Shown: positions 36,674-44,669 of the stretch, piece by piece
Numbering within the stretch: the first letter of the stretch is position 1
How the letters are laid out: every line of letters starts with the position of its first letter
IMG/VR virus record: IMGVR_UViG_3300046535_000838
Span: 1-44,669 of that record
From: a virus
Strand: one strand, 5' to 3'
DNA: 44,669 nt
Made by a program: the position numbers and the translations under genes
Notes under the pieces: model-generated
The model's input: the letters and a program-made list of their open reading frames with translations, nothing else
What the model was told of the DNA's origin: nothing
The model's database searches: none

Positions 36674-36915
36674 CTCGCGTACTCCTTTTCGCGCAGACTA
36701 TCTAGCGTCTTTAGCTTGTCTCTCAACCCGCGCACCTCATCCTGCACCGTGCCAAGCTTCTGATCACGCTCGACCTCAGATGGCTTAGCCGGACGTGTGG
36801 GCACCGCCTTCCTAGCTGGCTGCTGGATAATGACTTGCGGGCGCTGTATCGGATCCTCACACCCGGCAAGCGTCACCAAGGATACGAAGGTCAGAGCCAG
36901 GACCATACTGTTCAT
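36670..36915 (-). CDS. lipoprotein with proline-rich and coiled-coil parts, outer-membrane spanin candidate
   Basis: The protein has 81 residues. MNSMVLALTFVSLVTLAGCE has a lipobox (LAGC). A proline-rich segment, PIQRPQVIIQQPARKAVPTR, precedes a coiled coil (VQDEVRGLRDKLKTLDSLRE). o-Spanins are small, proline-rich lipoproteins, and the upstream gene is a candidate partner. The four-base overlap supports pairing. Confidence 0.6.
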   Translation of the reverse strand: MNSMVLALTFVSLVTLAGCEDPIQRPQVIIQQPARKAVPTRPAKPSEVERDQKLGTVQDEVRGLRDKLKTLDSLREKEYAR

Positions 36916-37289
36916 CGTCGCTTTTGAAGCTGATCATCCCTGATGTTGGAAAGTTGCGTGTCGATCCGGGTAAGCTGTTTTGCTACATCCAAAAGTTGGC
37001 CGGTCAGGATCGTCTGAACCTGTCGCTGGTCCGAGATGTCCTTATCCTGCCGATCCACGTGGGCGACCATCGTCGCGACCGTCGTGCTGATACTCACGCC
37101 CCAGAATATGAGCGGCAGACCGAGGACAACCACGATCCCGAGCAACTGAAGCCCGTGCCCGAGCCAATCGCGCTGAATCGCACGCCGCTCCCCCTGAAGC
37201 TGCCCGCTGTCGCTCAATGTCACCGCTATTCTTCTCTCAGATTCAGCCAATACCGCTCCTGACGAAGCTCCCACCACCGTCTTATCCAC
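36912..37289 (-). CDS. single-pass membrane protein, inner-membrane spanin or holin candidate
   Basis: The protein has 125 residues from GTG 37289, about 13 bases after GGAGG; the start is uncertain since the frame is open further upstream. One strong membrane helix, LQLLGIVVVLGLPLIFWGVS, lies near residues 52-72, then a coiled coil, DRQDKDISDQRQVQTILTGQ to VAKQLTRIDTQLSNIRDDQL. This fits an i-spanin-like protein that would meet the lipoprotein encoded next. Confidence 0.6.
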   Translation of the reverse strand: MDKTVVGASSGAVLAESERRIAVTLSDSGQLQGERRAIQRDWLGHGLQLLGIVVVLGLPLIFWGVSISTTVATMVAHVDRQDKDISDQRQVQTILTGQLLDVAKQLTRIDTQLSNIRDDQLQKRR

Positions 37290-37311
37290 CGCAACATCAC
37301 CCCCTCCTTTA

Positions 37312-40300
37312 TCACGCGCCAAAATGATCCTGATAGGCGTTGCGCACGTCGGCGAGGAAATAAGCGTTTGTCCCGACAGCGCCAGACCGATTACTGGCAT
37401 CGGTGATATGATCCGCCAGCGCCGAGGTCGCTCCCAGCGCCGTAAAATTCATCAACTGGGCGCGCTTCCAACTCATGTACGAGCCGCCACCGACATAGCC
37501 CGTGTTCTCAGACCCGAATATGGCAGGAACGTCGGTCACCGGAACGTACCAGTGGAACGTGGCGTCGGAAGTGAAGTTGCCGGAACCCGCCGGGACTTTG
37601 ATATCCGCCGCGCTGCCCGCCACCGTCGTCAGATTGAAACTGCTCCCGGATCTTTGGATAACATAATACGCCGTATCCTTAACATAAGGAGAGGGAACAT
37701 TTGCGTAGTGGAACGTGTTGAAGATGAACTTGTCCCCATCTGCCAAAGCAGTCCCCGTACATTTGGAAGTCCCGACCGTCCACGCCGGATTATTCGCGCC
37801 GTTCCATGTCAATGTCAGCCACGGGCTTGTTGTGCCCCATTGATCATTCGCGCCAATCATCGGGAAACCAAAAGCATTAGCGTCAAAATTCAAAGCGTTG
37901 TGCCCAAAGTACGTCGTCGTGCAGAAATACCCAAAGTTGGCGACAATAAAGATTTCCCACAACGCTTCATTTTCAAGCCACGTCAAGGCATTTGCGTTCT
38001 CACGAGCACCCGCCGCAAAAGCCATGCCTGCCCTGGTGTATTGTTGTCCAAATCCCCGGATGAGGAGTTGTGGCGAGCCGGTCGTCGGGTTGTAGTTGTC
38101 CCAGAAGTGGTTGGTCACGCCATAGGAGCCAGTGATCGTGGTGCTGGCGCCAATGTCGATCATCGCTTGCGGGGTATCGTCGGCCAAGCCGTTGAGGCAA
38201 GCAAATAGGTCCGATTCATCCGGCATGACCAATGGGCAAACAGACGCTGCGTTTTGCAGGTCGCGATGACCCCACGCTACGCCTCGGTCTCCACCCGAAC
38301 TAGCCCATATCATGATCCCGGTGTAGTTTCCCGGATTGGTGCCGGTGGTGTTGCGATAGGTCGGCAACAAATCCATTACCCCGCCTGCCGCCATCTCGAT
38401 CAGGCAATCAAGGAACTGGGGTTCCCCGGTTCGCAGATACGGCCAATAGAAAAATGCCGGCTTGTGAGCATTGTCGCTTTGATCGAAGATTTGCCCGACG
38501 TTAAGGGTCGGAGGCTTGGCCGAGCCAGGGAACGGATTGGCCGAGTTGTTCGTATCAGATTTCCAATAGGCCGTATTCAGCATCGTCATCCCGGTATGTG
38601 CGACGCCACGAAGGTTGATGATATTACCGTTGGCGCTGTTTCTGATGCAGTTGATATCGTGAACGCCCGGAAAGGCATTGATCCTGATCCGGCGCTCGCT
38701 GTTGGCTGTCTGGCGCAGGAAATCGATGCCCTGCCACCCTTGCATCCCCCCAAGGTCTTGCCGTCCTGAATTGCCGCCGCCGCCGCTCCTACTGACAGTC
38801 AGGCTGCCAACTCCATACGGCGTCCAGTTGTAGGTAAAAACCGGATCGGTGGCGAGACCAACGAGTGCGAGGTCGTATGGCGGGATCAAACTTAGCTTGT
38901 TTGTCGGGTCGCCGTGCCAGTAGTTCTGGTCGATCGTCGTCCTGACGGTCGGCTCGGCAGCGATCGATCCGGCACCCTGAAAATAGTTCCATCTGCCGTC
39001 CACAGTCGGCATAAACAACCGGCCAAAGCAATTCAATGTCGGTAACGGAGTGGCCGTGTTCGTGCCGTCGCCGGCCCCCGTAACGGTCTGGCTGCTGCCG
39101 AAATGCCCGGATTTCGCGAACGAGATCGTCGTGCTGCCATTGGTGCCCCGGCAATACCACGGCTCGGTGCTCGTCAACGGACTGGGAAGCGTTGTTCCGC
39201 TCGTCGTCAAGAGGCACGGAATGTTGAAGGAGTTGTCCGCTGAGCCAGAATAAAAATCGCTGGACCCCGTTCTAGTCGAATTGACGCTGGCCCCCGCGAC
39301 GTGCGTGAAGGTGATCGCGGTTGCGCCGATTGCCAGAGGCACCGTCGTCGGCCCCGCGCCGTGCTGCCAGTTGACCGTCGTGAACGAGCGGATCGCTTTG
39401 GGAATCGGCGTCGCCCCAACCGTAATATCGTTGTACCAAGGCTGCGCTACACACGGCAGATAGCGGAACCCGCCGAGATTGCCGCTCGCATCCGTTAGCG
39501 CCGCGACGTAGTGATAGCACTCTATCTGACCGTGCCGCGTCCCCCCGATCGTCGGGGCCATGTGGGTCAGCACCCGCCAGACCTTCCCGGCATCGCCGTC
39601 GAGGTAGACGAACTGCTCGACGTTGTTGGCGTCAACGCGGAGCCAGCCGCCGAGATCGCCGGCCAGGCCAAAGCCTGCCCCTGCCCCGGTTACGTTGACA
39701 ATCAGACTTTCGGCATAAACCTCGGTGAGTGTCCGCGCCCCCGCTGCCGGCGCGGTCCCGCCGCTCCACACTCCGATCGAGACCGACCCATTCCCCGCGA
39801 TGCCGGCGGTCGAGCGCAGCATGAACGAGGCAAACTTGAGACTCCCGTCGCTCCAATAGGACTGAAGCCCCCACGAATACGGCTGCGGCGTCGAGCCATT
39901 CTTAAAGAGCGGCGCGGTAGCTGCCGGAATGTCGCCCTTGTGGAACACCCAGCCAAACATCGGGGAGATAAAATCAGCCGCCTGTGCGGAAGCCGAGGTA
40001 TTGACCAAAGTCAGGGTCGAAAGCAGATCACCCGCGCTGCCGGTAACGACCACCGGCTGGGTAAAGGGCGATCCCGTCGCGCCAACCTGAGTGGCAACGA
40101 TATTCAGATTGTAAACCGCCGCTCCAAGAACACCGTTGGTTTCCAGATTGCTCGGTAACGTGGCGCTCGAAAGCTTGAAACTTGCCGCGTCGGCTCCGGT
40201 CAGCGACAGCGTGCCGGTAAACGCCGGAACTGATGGACTCATCAGTACATTAATCGCGCTGATAACCGTCCCATCTGCCGCGCCAGCCGTAAACCCGCCA

Positions 40301-40440
40301 GAGGACGGTGTGACCGAAACAATTATTGATGGAACGACCGGCGGCGGCGTATTCGGCGCATGCGATCGCCGTGCCGCCCACGCCAAGGTAGGCGCACTAG
40401 CGGCTAGACCGGCAAGAACGCTCCGTCGCGTGCGCCTCAC
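37312..40440 (-). CDS. large spike or depolymerase-like protein with Tat-type signal
   Basis: The protein has 1042 residues from GTG 40440, which overlaps the preceding stop (GTGA). The frame extends upstream to 40851 but overlaps the spike gene and has unnatural composition. MRRTRRSVLAGLAASAPTLA then WAARR is a twin-arginine-type leader with an AxA site. A Ser/Gly-rich beta domain follows, then SPMFGWVFHKGDIP and WSDGSLKFASFML (beta-sandwich). Helical stretches with SDNAHKPAFFYWPYLRTGEP and FLDCLIEMAAGG look like an alpha-toroid carbohydrate-active domain. It may degrade or bind a surface polysaccharide. The enzyme family is not assigned. Confidence 0.72.
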   Translation of the reverse strand: MRRTRRSVLAGLAASAPTLAWAARRSHAPNTPPPVVPSIIVSVTPSSGGFTAGAADGTVISAINVLMSPSVPAFTGTLSLTGADAASFKLSSATLPSNLETNGVLGAAVYNLNIVATQVGATGSPFTQPVVVTGSAGDLLSTLTLVNTSASAQAADFISPMFGWVFHKGDIPAATAPLFKNGSTPQPYSWGLQSYWSDGSLKFASFMLRSTAGIAGNGSVSIGVWSGGTAPAAGARTLTEVYAESLIVNVTGAGAGFGLAGDLGGWLRVDANNVEQFVYLDGDAGKVWRVLTHMAPTIGGTRHGQIECYHYVAALTDASGNLGGFRYLPCVAQPWYNDITVGATPIPKAIRSFTTVNWQHGAGPTTVPLAIGATAITFTHVAGASVNSTRTGSSDFYSGSADNSFNIPCLLTTSGTTLPSPLTSTEPWYCRGTNGSTTISFAKSGHFGSSQTVTGAGDGTNTATPLPTLNCFGRLFMPTVDGRWNYFQGAGSIAAEPTVRTTIDQNYWHGDPTNKLSLIPPYDLALVGLATDPVFTYNWTPYGVGSLTVSRSGGGGNSGRQDLGGMQGWQGIDFLRQTANSERRIRINAFPGVHDINCIRNSANGNIINLRGVAHTGMTMLNTAYWKSDTNNSANPFPGSAKPPTLNVGQIFDQSDNAHKPAFFYWPYLRTGEPQFLDCLIEMAAGGVMDLLPTYRNTTGTNPGNYTGIMIWASSGGDRGVAWGHRDLQNAASVCPLVMPDESDLFACLNGLADDTPQAMIDIGASTTITGSYGVTNHFWDNYNPTTGSPQLLIRGFGQQYTRAGMAFAAGARENANALTWLENEALWEIFIVANFGYFCTTTYFGHNALNFDANAFGFPMIGANDQWGTTSPWLTLTWNGANNPAWTVGTSKCTGTALADGDKFIFNTFHYANVPSPYVKDTAYYVIQRSGSSFNLTTVAGSAADIKVPAGSGNFTSDATFHWYVPVTDVPAIFGSENTGYVGGGSYMSWKRAQLMNFTALGATSALADHITDASNRSGAVGTNAYFLADVRNAYQDHFGA

Positions 40441-42038
40441 GTAATCCCCTCCAGCTTCGCGTCGAGGTATACCGTCGTCGTGGCAATCGCGATCGCGATC
40501 TGTCCCCGCAGCAGCCCATCCCGCGACGCCGTAAGAGCTCCGGTATCGATTAGCTGCACGACTGGTGTCGCAATCCCAGTCCATGTTGCGGTATCGGTCG
40601 CCCATGTCGATCCCGCCGCAACAAACGGCTGGGTCGCCCGGCTGCTTTGAAAAGTATACTTGGTCGTCGTTCCGGATGCCCCGAAATCGATGATCGCCCA
40701 GCAGTTCCGGTTTGTCAGCCCGGTCGCCCCGCTCGCCTGCGCGATGCTGACTGTCGCAGTCTGTGACGTGTTCGTCGTATCCCAAATCTGCATGTAAGGC
40801 GTGCGGAACGGGTTGAACTCGGTACATGCCGCCGTGGTCACGACTTTCCACGAGACCGGCGTGCCGTTGAAGGTCGCCCCGCTGTTTTTGAAAACCCCGG
40901 CGTCTGCCGTCAGCGTCCCCGTGCCGGTGGTGTACTGGAACTCGTAATCCGTATTGCCGCTATCGACGTTCTGCAACGTGATCGACGCATTCGAGCCAGC
41001 TAGCCAAGTATTGATCGTCACGGTGGGGGTCGCATGAACGACGAGGTTGAAAAACGTGATGTCGGTGAGCCAGGCAGCTACGTCTACCAGCCCCCCGGCT
41101 GTATAAGACGAAATATCCCCGTCACGAACGATTATGTAGCCGCCGCCGGGAATGCCAGCGACACCGCTGAACATCGAGGCGGGCTTTGTTGCCCCGAAAG
41201 TCCAAGTCGGGTTTATCATCTCCATGTTGATGTCGCGGCACACAAACGCCGGTCCAGCCCTTGACCCAAAAGAAAACGTGCAATCAATGAATCGGGCACG
41301 GGGCCTTGAGAACGTTGCGTTCTGCCCGAATCTGGTCGATGCCGATGTCGAAGTGGTCGGAAGAGAGATAGTGCAGGACTTTGCCTCTAGAAACCCGTTA
41401 ACCGTTGCCGTTGGCATAATATCAAAACTACAAGTGCCGCTGACGTTCGTGCCTGCCGCCATCGTCAGCCCGAACAGATACATCGCGGACGACGCAGCGG
41501 CCGCTATCGTGAACGCCGCCGTCGCCGCCCCGACGTTCTCGGTCGCCCCGGCAGTAAAGGCCGAGAAGCTTGACGCTCCACTCGGCGTCACACTGATGAT
41601 CGCAAGCCCCCCAGCGGGCGGCGTATAGGTGATTGCGGCGGTTGCCGTTACCACAAGGGTCGCATCGACCAGCAGATAGTCGCCGGCACCGCAGACCGCG
41701 ATGCCGGTTGTGATCGTCGTCTTTGCCTTGGCCCAGGTCGTCCCGTCGCTGTTGTCGCCGGTTGTCGCCGCGAAGAACGTCGCGCCAGCGGCAAAAACCG
41801 GAGCGCCAGGGAACACCCCCAGCATCGCAATCGCGCCGATGGTCAGGCCACGTTGCAGAAACCATCGCCGCGTCGGCCCCCTGTCGTCCTTCTCGCTCTG
41901 GATATGCGCCGACACGATAAGGTCCATCATAGTCGGCTCGCGCCGCGTGCCTCGCGTCGTCACGTCCTGATAGAATGCCTCAAGGTTGCCGAGTTGGAAA
42001 TCAGCCAACGCAAGATCGAGCGGGAGCAGATTTATCAT
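40437..42038 (-). CDS. tail-spike-like beta-rich protein with internal Tat-type sequence
   Basis: The protein has 533 residues from ATG 42038 (TGATG overlap). Residues 1-50 are helical and polar. Residues 54-84 read GPTRRWFLQRGLTIGAIAML then GVFPGAPVFAAG, a twin-arginine motif followed by a hydrophobic helix and AxA site. The rest is Thr/Ala/Gly-rich with repeating short strands and Cys, as in right-handed beta-helix spikes (FAATTGDNSDGTTWAKA). It probably binds the host surface. Why it should carry an export signal is unclear. Confidence 0.72.
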   Translation of the reverse strand: MINLLPLDLALADFQLGNLEAFYQDVTTRGTRREPTMMDLIVSAHIQSEKDDRGPTRRWFLQRGLTIGAIAMLGVFPGAPVFAAGATFFAATTGDNSDGTTWAKAKTTITTGIAVCGAGDYLLVDATLVVTATAAITYTPPAGGLAIISVTPSGASSFSAFTAGATENVGAATAAFTIAAAASSAMYLFGLTMAAGTNVSGTCSFDIMPTATVNGFLEAKSCTISLPTTSTSASTRFGQNATFSRPRARFIDCTFSFGSRAGPAFVCRDINMEMINPTWTFGATKPASMFSGVAGIPGGGYIIVRDGDISSYTAGGLVDVAAWLTDITFFNLVVHATPTVTINTWLAGSNASITLQNVDSGNTDYEFQYTTGTGTLTADAGVFKNSGATFNGTPVSWKVVTTAACTEFNPFRTPYMQIWDTTNTSQTATVSIAQASGATGLTNRNCWAIIDFGASGTTTKYTFQSSRATQPFVAAGSTWATDTATWTGIATPVVQLIDTGALTASRDGLLRGQIAIAIATTTVYLDAKLEGIT

Positions 42039-42223
42039 GGCGTCGTCAGGCTCCCTTGTGTCGTCCACACCTCGCGCGCCGCCGTGCGCTGAAAGCCGCC
42101 CTCGGTCGTCCAGACCCCGGTTACGGAGGCAGCGACCACGGGCGGCGGCACGAGGATCAAATTGGCTAATGCATAGCTGCCGAAAATTACCAATGCAGCG
42201 AGCGCAGTCAGAAGTATTCTCAT
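42035..42223 (-). CDS. small secreted or membrane-anchored protein
   Basis: The protein has 62 residues. MRILLTALAALVIFGSYALA is a signal peptide or membrane anchor. The tail VTGVWTTEGGFQRTAAREVW then TTQGSLTTP is short and polar, with two repeats of VWTTxG. Coupled to the spike gene by TGATG. Function unknown. Confidence 0.62.
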   Translation of the reverse strand: MRILLTALAALVIFGSYALANLILVPPPVVAASVTGVWTTEGGFQRTAAREVWTTQGSLTTP

Positions 42224-42235
42224 TGAATGAAGACC

Positions 42236-43198
42236 CTAGCGTACAAAAATCGTCACAACGCCCGTCGCCACGCCGCTCGATGTCCAGATCGTCGTGCCGG
42301 TCGTCACAAGACCCAGCCGATCACCGGGGGCGAGCACCCAGTTTGCCCCGGTTGCTGTGGTCAGATTCTGATCTGTCGCCGCACCGCTGTTAGCGTTGCA
42401 ACTGGCGCTGTCCGTCAGATTCGTTCCGGCGGAAATAGCAGTGGCGCTCGGAGCCTTATAAACTGAGATCGTTGCTACCCCGCCGGCCAGAACTTCGGGG
42501 TTGCACCTGATCCCGATAATCGTCCTAGCTTCTGAAAAGTTCGCAATCGGCATGCTGTTCGGGTTGATCCCCGGCGGATAGGTTATCGCATACCCGGCCA
42601 GCGGCGGATAATCCCGCGTGATGATCCCGGTGTCGGGGACCGCCGTTACAAACTTACCTGCGACCGCTGTATCCGCGCCCAAGGTCGGGGGCGCTATCGT
42701 CGCCCATTTACCCGCAACGGTCGGAACGTAGGTCACGCTCTGCCTTGCCGCCCCGAGTGTCGTTCCCGTCGTCGCTCCGTCGATCGTGTCGCTCGATTGA
42801 CGAGTTGGCGTGACTACATTCGTCGCGTTGAAAATCGCCGCAAGGTCTACCACGGTCAGCGGACAACCTAGCGTGTAGGATGCCACGGTCGGCAAATTCA
42901 TCGCCCGGCCCGCCGCTATCGGCGTTGAGCCGGTCGTATAGAGCAACCCGGTCGTCGCTCCGATAGTCTTTGCCGCCGTGCCGTCCCAAGTGTCTATTCC
43001 GACCGGACAGTTATTGCTTAGGCTGACAATTACATCGCCTGTAATCGGCGAGACCGTGACGCCGCCCGTGCCCGACACGCTGCTGACCGCGCCAGTACCA
43101 CCGCCAACGCCGCCTGATACCCATTGCGCGCGCACAGCGTCGCCACCTGCCAGCGCGAGCAGCCCGATCCCGACGATCGGCAAAATGAATTTTCGCAC
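42236..43198 (-). CDS. secreted or virion fibre-like protein with Sec signal peptide
   Basis: The protein has 320 residues. MRKFILPIVGIGLLALAGGD then AVRAQ is a Sec signal peptide. The mature part is Thr/Gly/Ala-rich and beta-type: GGTGAVSSVSGTGGVTVSPI resembles phage tail-fibre segments, and the last 100 residues (ARTIIGIRCNPEVLAGGVAT, SVYKAPS) look like a receptor-binding or trimeric fibre end. It belongs to the spike block. Confidence 0.68.
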   Translation of the reverse strand: MRKFILPIVGIGLLALAGGDAVRAQWVSGGVGGGTGAVSSVSGTGGVTVSPITGDVIVSLSNNCPVGIDTWDGTAAKTIGATTGLLYTTGSTPIAAGRAMNLPTVASYTLGCPLTVVDLAAIFNATNVVTPTRQSSDTIDGATTGTTLGAARQSVTYVPTVAGKWATIAPPTLGADTAVAGKFVTAVPDTGIITRDYPPLAGYAITYPPGINPNSMPIANFSEARTIIGIRCNPEVLAGGVATISVYKAPSATAISAGTNLTDSASCNANSGAATDQNLTTATGANWVLAPGDRLGLVTTGTTIWTSSGVATGVVTIFVR

Positions 43199-43272
43199 TA
43201 GCGTCTCCTCACGGGCATTGTGCTGTCATCGGATGCCGCATATATGTCAAGCGAATTCGGCGGAGAGCGGAC

Positions 43273-43509
43273 GTGATCTGGGCTGATCGGCTGGCGTTGG
43301 TTTGGGGCATCCTTCTTATCGTCGTCATGGCGATGGTATGGAAAGGCCCCGGTTTTCTCCTGGATGACGCCGGCATCTGGTACATTCTCGAACTCGTTGT
43401 CGGCCTGCCGTGGATCGTCTTGCGAGGGCTTGACATCGTTCTTACCGGCCAGGTGCGTTTGAGGTTGCCTGCCCAGGCAGCACAAACGGCAGCGCACCGG
43501 CACCTCTGA
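43273..43509 (+). CDS. small membrane protein on the opposite strand of the late unit
   Basis: The protein has 78 residues from GTG 43273 (GGAG upstream). Membrane helices are LALVWGILLIVVMAMVW and WYILELVVGLPWIVLRGLDI. The pattern MIWADRLALxW ... LPWIVLRGLD is that of a small membrane-protein family found in many phages. It is the only rightward gene in this block and overlaps the 3' end of the convergent internal-virion gene by 68 bases. Confidence 0.65.
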   Translation: MIWADRLALVWGILLIVVMAMVWKGPGFLLDDAGIWYILELVVGLPWIVLRGLDIVLTGQVRLRLPAQAAQTAAHRHL

Positions 43510-44669
43510 ATAGCCGCGACATTTCCGTGCCGGGGCCTCCAGTTGGCGCGGCCAAATAGCGCGTCAGTGCTTCTCTCGCCGTTAGATTGCTTGCAATCGG
43601 CCCCGTCAGATAAGGCAAAGTAGCGGTTCCAGCACCGACAATAGCACCCGGCATCCCACCGATTTCGTGACCCCCATATCCCGCTGCCGTAATCTGTAGA
43701 GGCGCATTCAGAAGACCGCCATGCTGGGTCATGCCTGCTGTGCCGCTTGGATTCCCATATCTCTGAAACGTCTCTTTCCCACGTTCTGCGACGGTCTGGA
43801 GTGCATCAAGGCCAGGATTGTATGATCCGAAAAGCGCATTGCGCGCCTCGGGCGACAAACGGTTCAACTCGGTCGAGAAGGTGGTGGCCGAGGTCGGCGA
43901 TGCCTGTGTGGCACGCCCAGGAGTGGCCGACGCCATATCCCGTAGCTTGAACGCGGCCAACTCATTCACCGATTGAGGCATCATCGAGCGTAAATCATTC
44001 AGGGTAGTGCCTCCGGCACCTGTACCACCCAACGCAAATCTAGCCGCGTCTTCCGGCCGCACCGTGTTTTGCGCCCCCGGATGATCTATGATGTTGCTCA
44101 GCGTATTCTCAATGAATTGGTGGCCCCGGTTCGTAACGGTATTTGCCGCCTGCCACTCGCGGCCAGCACCAGCCGCCGTAGCTGTGCCGCCTAGCGCATC
44201 GGATAGCGCGCCATAGATGCGCTTCCACGCCTTGTCGTTCCCATCGCGTGACACAAGCGAGGTCTCTAATTGCTCTCCGACCTTTGTGCGCCACGCTCTA
44301 GCAGTATCCCACTCTAAGGCAGCCCGACTCGTCGGGGTTCCCGACAAGGTGCCAGTGGTCGCATAGAGCGGATCGTTCAGATACGGAGCGGGGTTACGCA
44401 AATCTCCAGCAAGCGATTCAGACAACCCCCGGAAAACTGGGTTCGTCATCATCGCCGCAACGCGCGGCGCATCTGGCATTTCCGATATAGTCTGTTCAAG
44501 CACTCGGCTTACCGGAGCCATGCTTACCGGCGCAGTCGGGGGCACTCGCGCGCTGACAGCGGCCTCCGCTTGCTGTTGCGCGGCCCGAAACTGCTGCATC
44601 CAATTCCGACCGTCTGCCTGAAGGGCTAAGCCGGCGTCCGTAGCGGTCCTCGCATTCCCGAGATTAGCG
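43442..44669 (-). CDS. internal virion or DNA-ejection-like protein, C-terminal part (partial)
   Basis: About 408 codons are in the window, and the frame is open at the right edge (it begins ANLGNARTATDAGLAL). It is Ala/Gly/Thr-rich and helical: PVFRGLSESLAGDLRNPAPY, RAWRTKVGEQLETSLVSRDG, KAWKRIYGALSDALGGTATA and QFIENTLSNIIDHPG. Near its end are Gly/Ala-rich possible membrane-active segments, GGMPGAIVGAGTATLPYLTG. These features fit large internal proteins ejected with the DNA in podoviruses. The ATG at 44599 is internal and should not be taken as the start. Confidence 0.65.
   Translation of the reverse strand, partial: ANLGNARTATDAGLALQADGRNWMQQFRAAQQQAEAAVSARVPPTAPVSMAPVSRVLEQTISEMPDAPRVAAMMTNPVFRGLSESLAGDLRNPAPYLNDPLYATTGTLSGTPTSRAALEWDTARAWRTKVGEQLETSLVSRDGNDKAWKRIYGALSDALGGTATAAGAGREWQAANTVTNRGHQFIENTLSNIIDHPGAQNTVRPEDAARFALGGTGAGGTTLNDLRSMMPQSVNELAAFKLRDMASATPGRATQASPTSATTFSTELNRLSPEARNALFGSYNPGLDALQTVAERGKETFQRYGNPSGTAGMTQHGGLLNAPLQITAAGYGGHEIGGMPGAIVGAGTATLPYLTGPIASNLTAREALTRYLAAPTGGPGTEMSRLFRGAGALPFVLPGQATSNAPGR

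Noticed and set aside
37312-40851. 1179-residue version of the large spike starting at 40851
   Set aside because: The first 137 residues are His/Asp/Arg-rich and overlap the neighbouring spike gene in another frame. The GTGA overlap at 40440 gives a natural start with a signal peptide.
1-44669. Integrase and prophage attachment site
   Set aside because: No tyrosine or serine recombinase pattern was found in any frame of the window, so lysogeny cannot be claimed despite the Cro-like regulator.

Overview
The window is part of a tailed double-stranded DNA phage genome of high GC content. It carries small and large terminase, portal, scaffold, HK97-type major capsid protein, spikes, lysis genes and a phage primase-helicase. 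A GapR-like (DUF2312) protein and short leaderless-type promoters point to an alphaproteobacterial host. No integrase, tRNA, CRISPR array or insertion sequence was found. Both edges cut genes: a small virion-associated protein leaves at base 1, and a large internal-virion-like protein enters at base 44669, both on the minus strand. The late transcription unit therefore probably runs from the terminase at 16.9 kb leftwards through base 1, across a missing tail segment, back in at 44.7 kb and down to the lysis genes at 34.9 kb on a circular map. The overall layout resembles P22-like or Bcep22-like podoviruses, but the tail genes that would settle this are not in the window.

Layout. 16.9-0 kb (minus): terminase, small genes, portal, scaffold, capsid, capsid decoration, a three-gene glycan/acyl-modification cassette and head-fibre-like proteins. 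17.0-18.5 kb (plus): early small genes ending in an HTH protein. 24.9-18.6 kb (minus): replication (RecB/Cas4-like nuclease, SSB-like protein, primase-helicase) with a phased repeat array that looks like an origin. 25.1-27.8 kb (plus): a run of tiny overlapping genes built from repeated start modules. 31.9-27.8 kb (minus): host-interaction genes, namely an HTH repressor, a GapR-like protein, zinc-finger mini-proteins including a lone ClpX zinc-binding domain, an orphan DNA methyltransferase and a VRR-NUC nuclease. 32.1-34.9 kb (plus): a second run of tiny genes. 44.7-34.9 kb (minus): internal virion protein, secreted or spike proteins, and lysis genes.

The most notable points are these. The major capsid gene is split by a group I intron whose P1, P7 and P10 pairings can be read directly, and which carries a GIY-YIG endonuclease. 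The portal gene is broken in its proline-rich linker by three small genes, one flanked by a diverged duplication of the portal fragment's start. A glycosyltransferase-DUF115 fusion, an alpha/beta hydrolase and a hexapeptide acyltransferase sit inside the capsid module and suggest virion glycosylation. Two spike-like proteins carry twin-arginine (Tat) type signal sequences. The two tiny-gene operons appear to be assembled from short repeated stop-start junctions. Many small genes under 60 codons were located by following ATGA, TGATG and GTGA stop-start overlaps.
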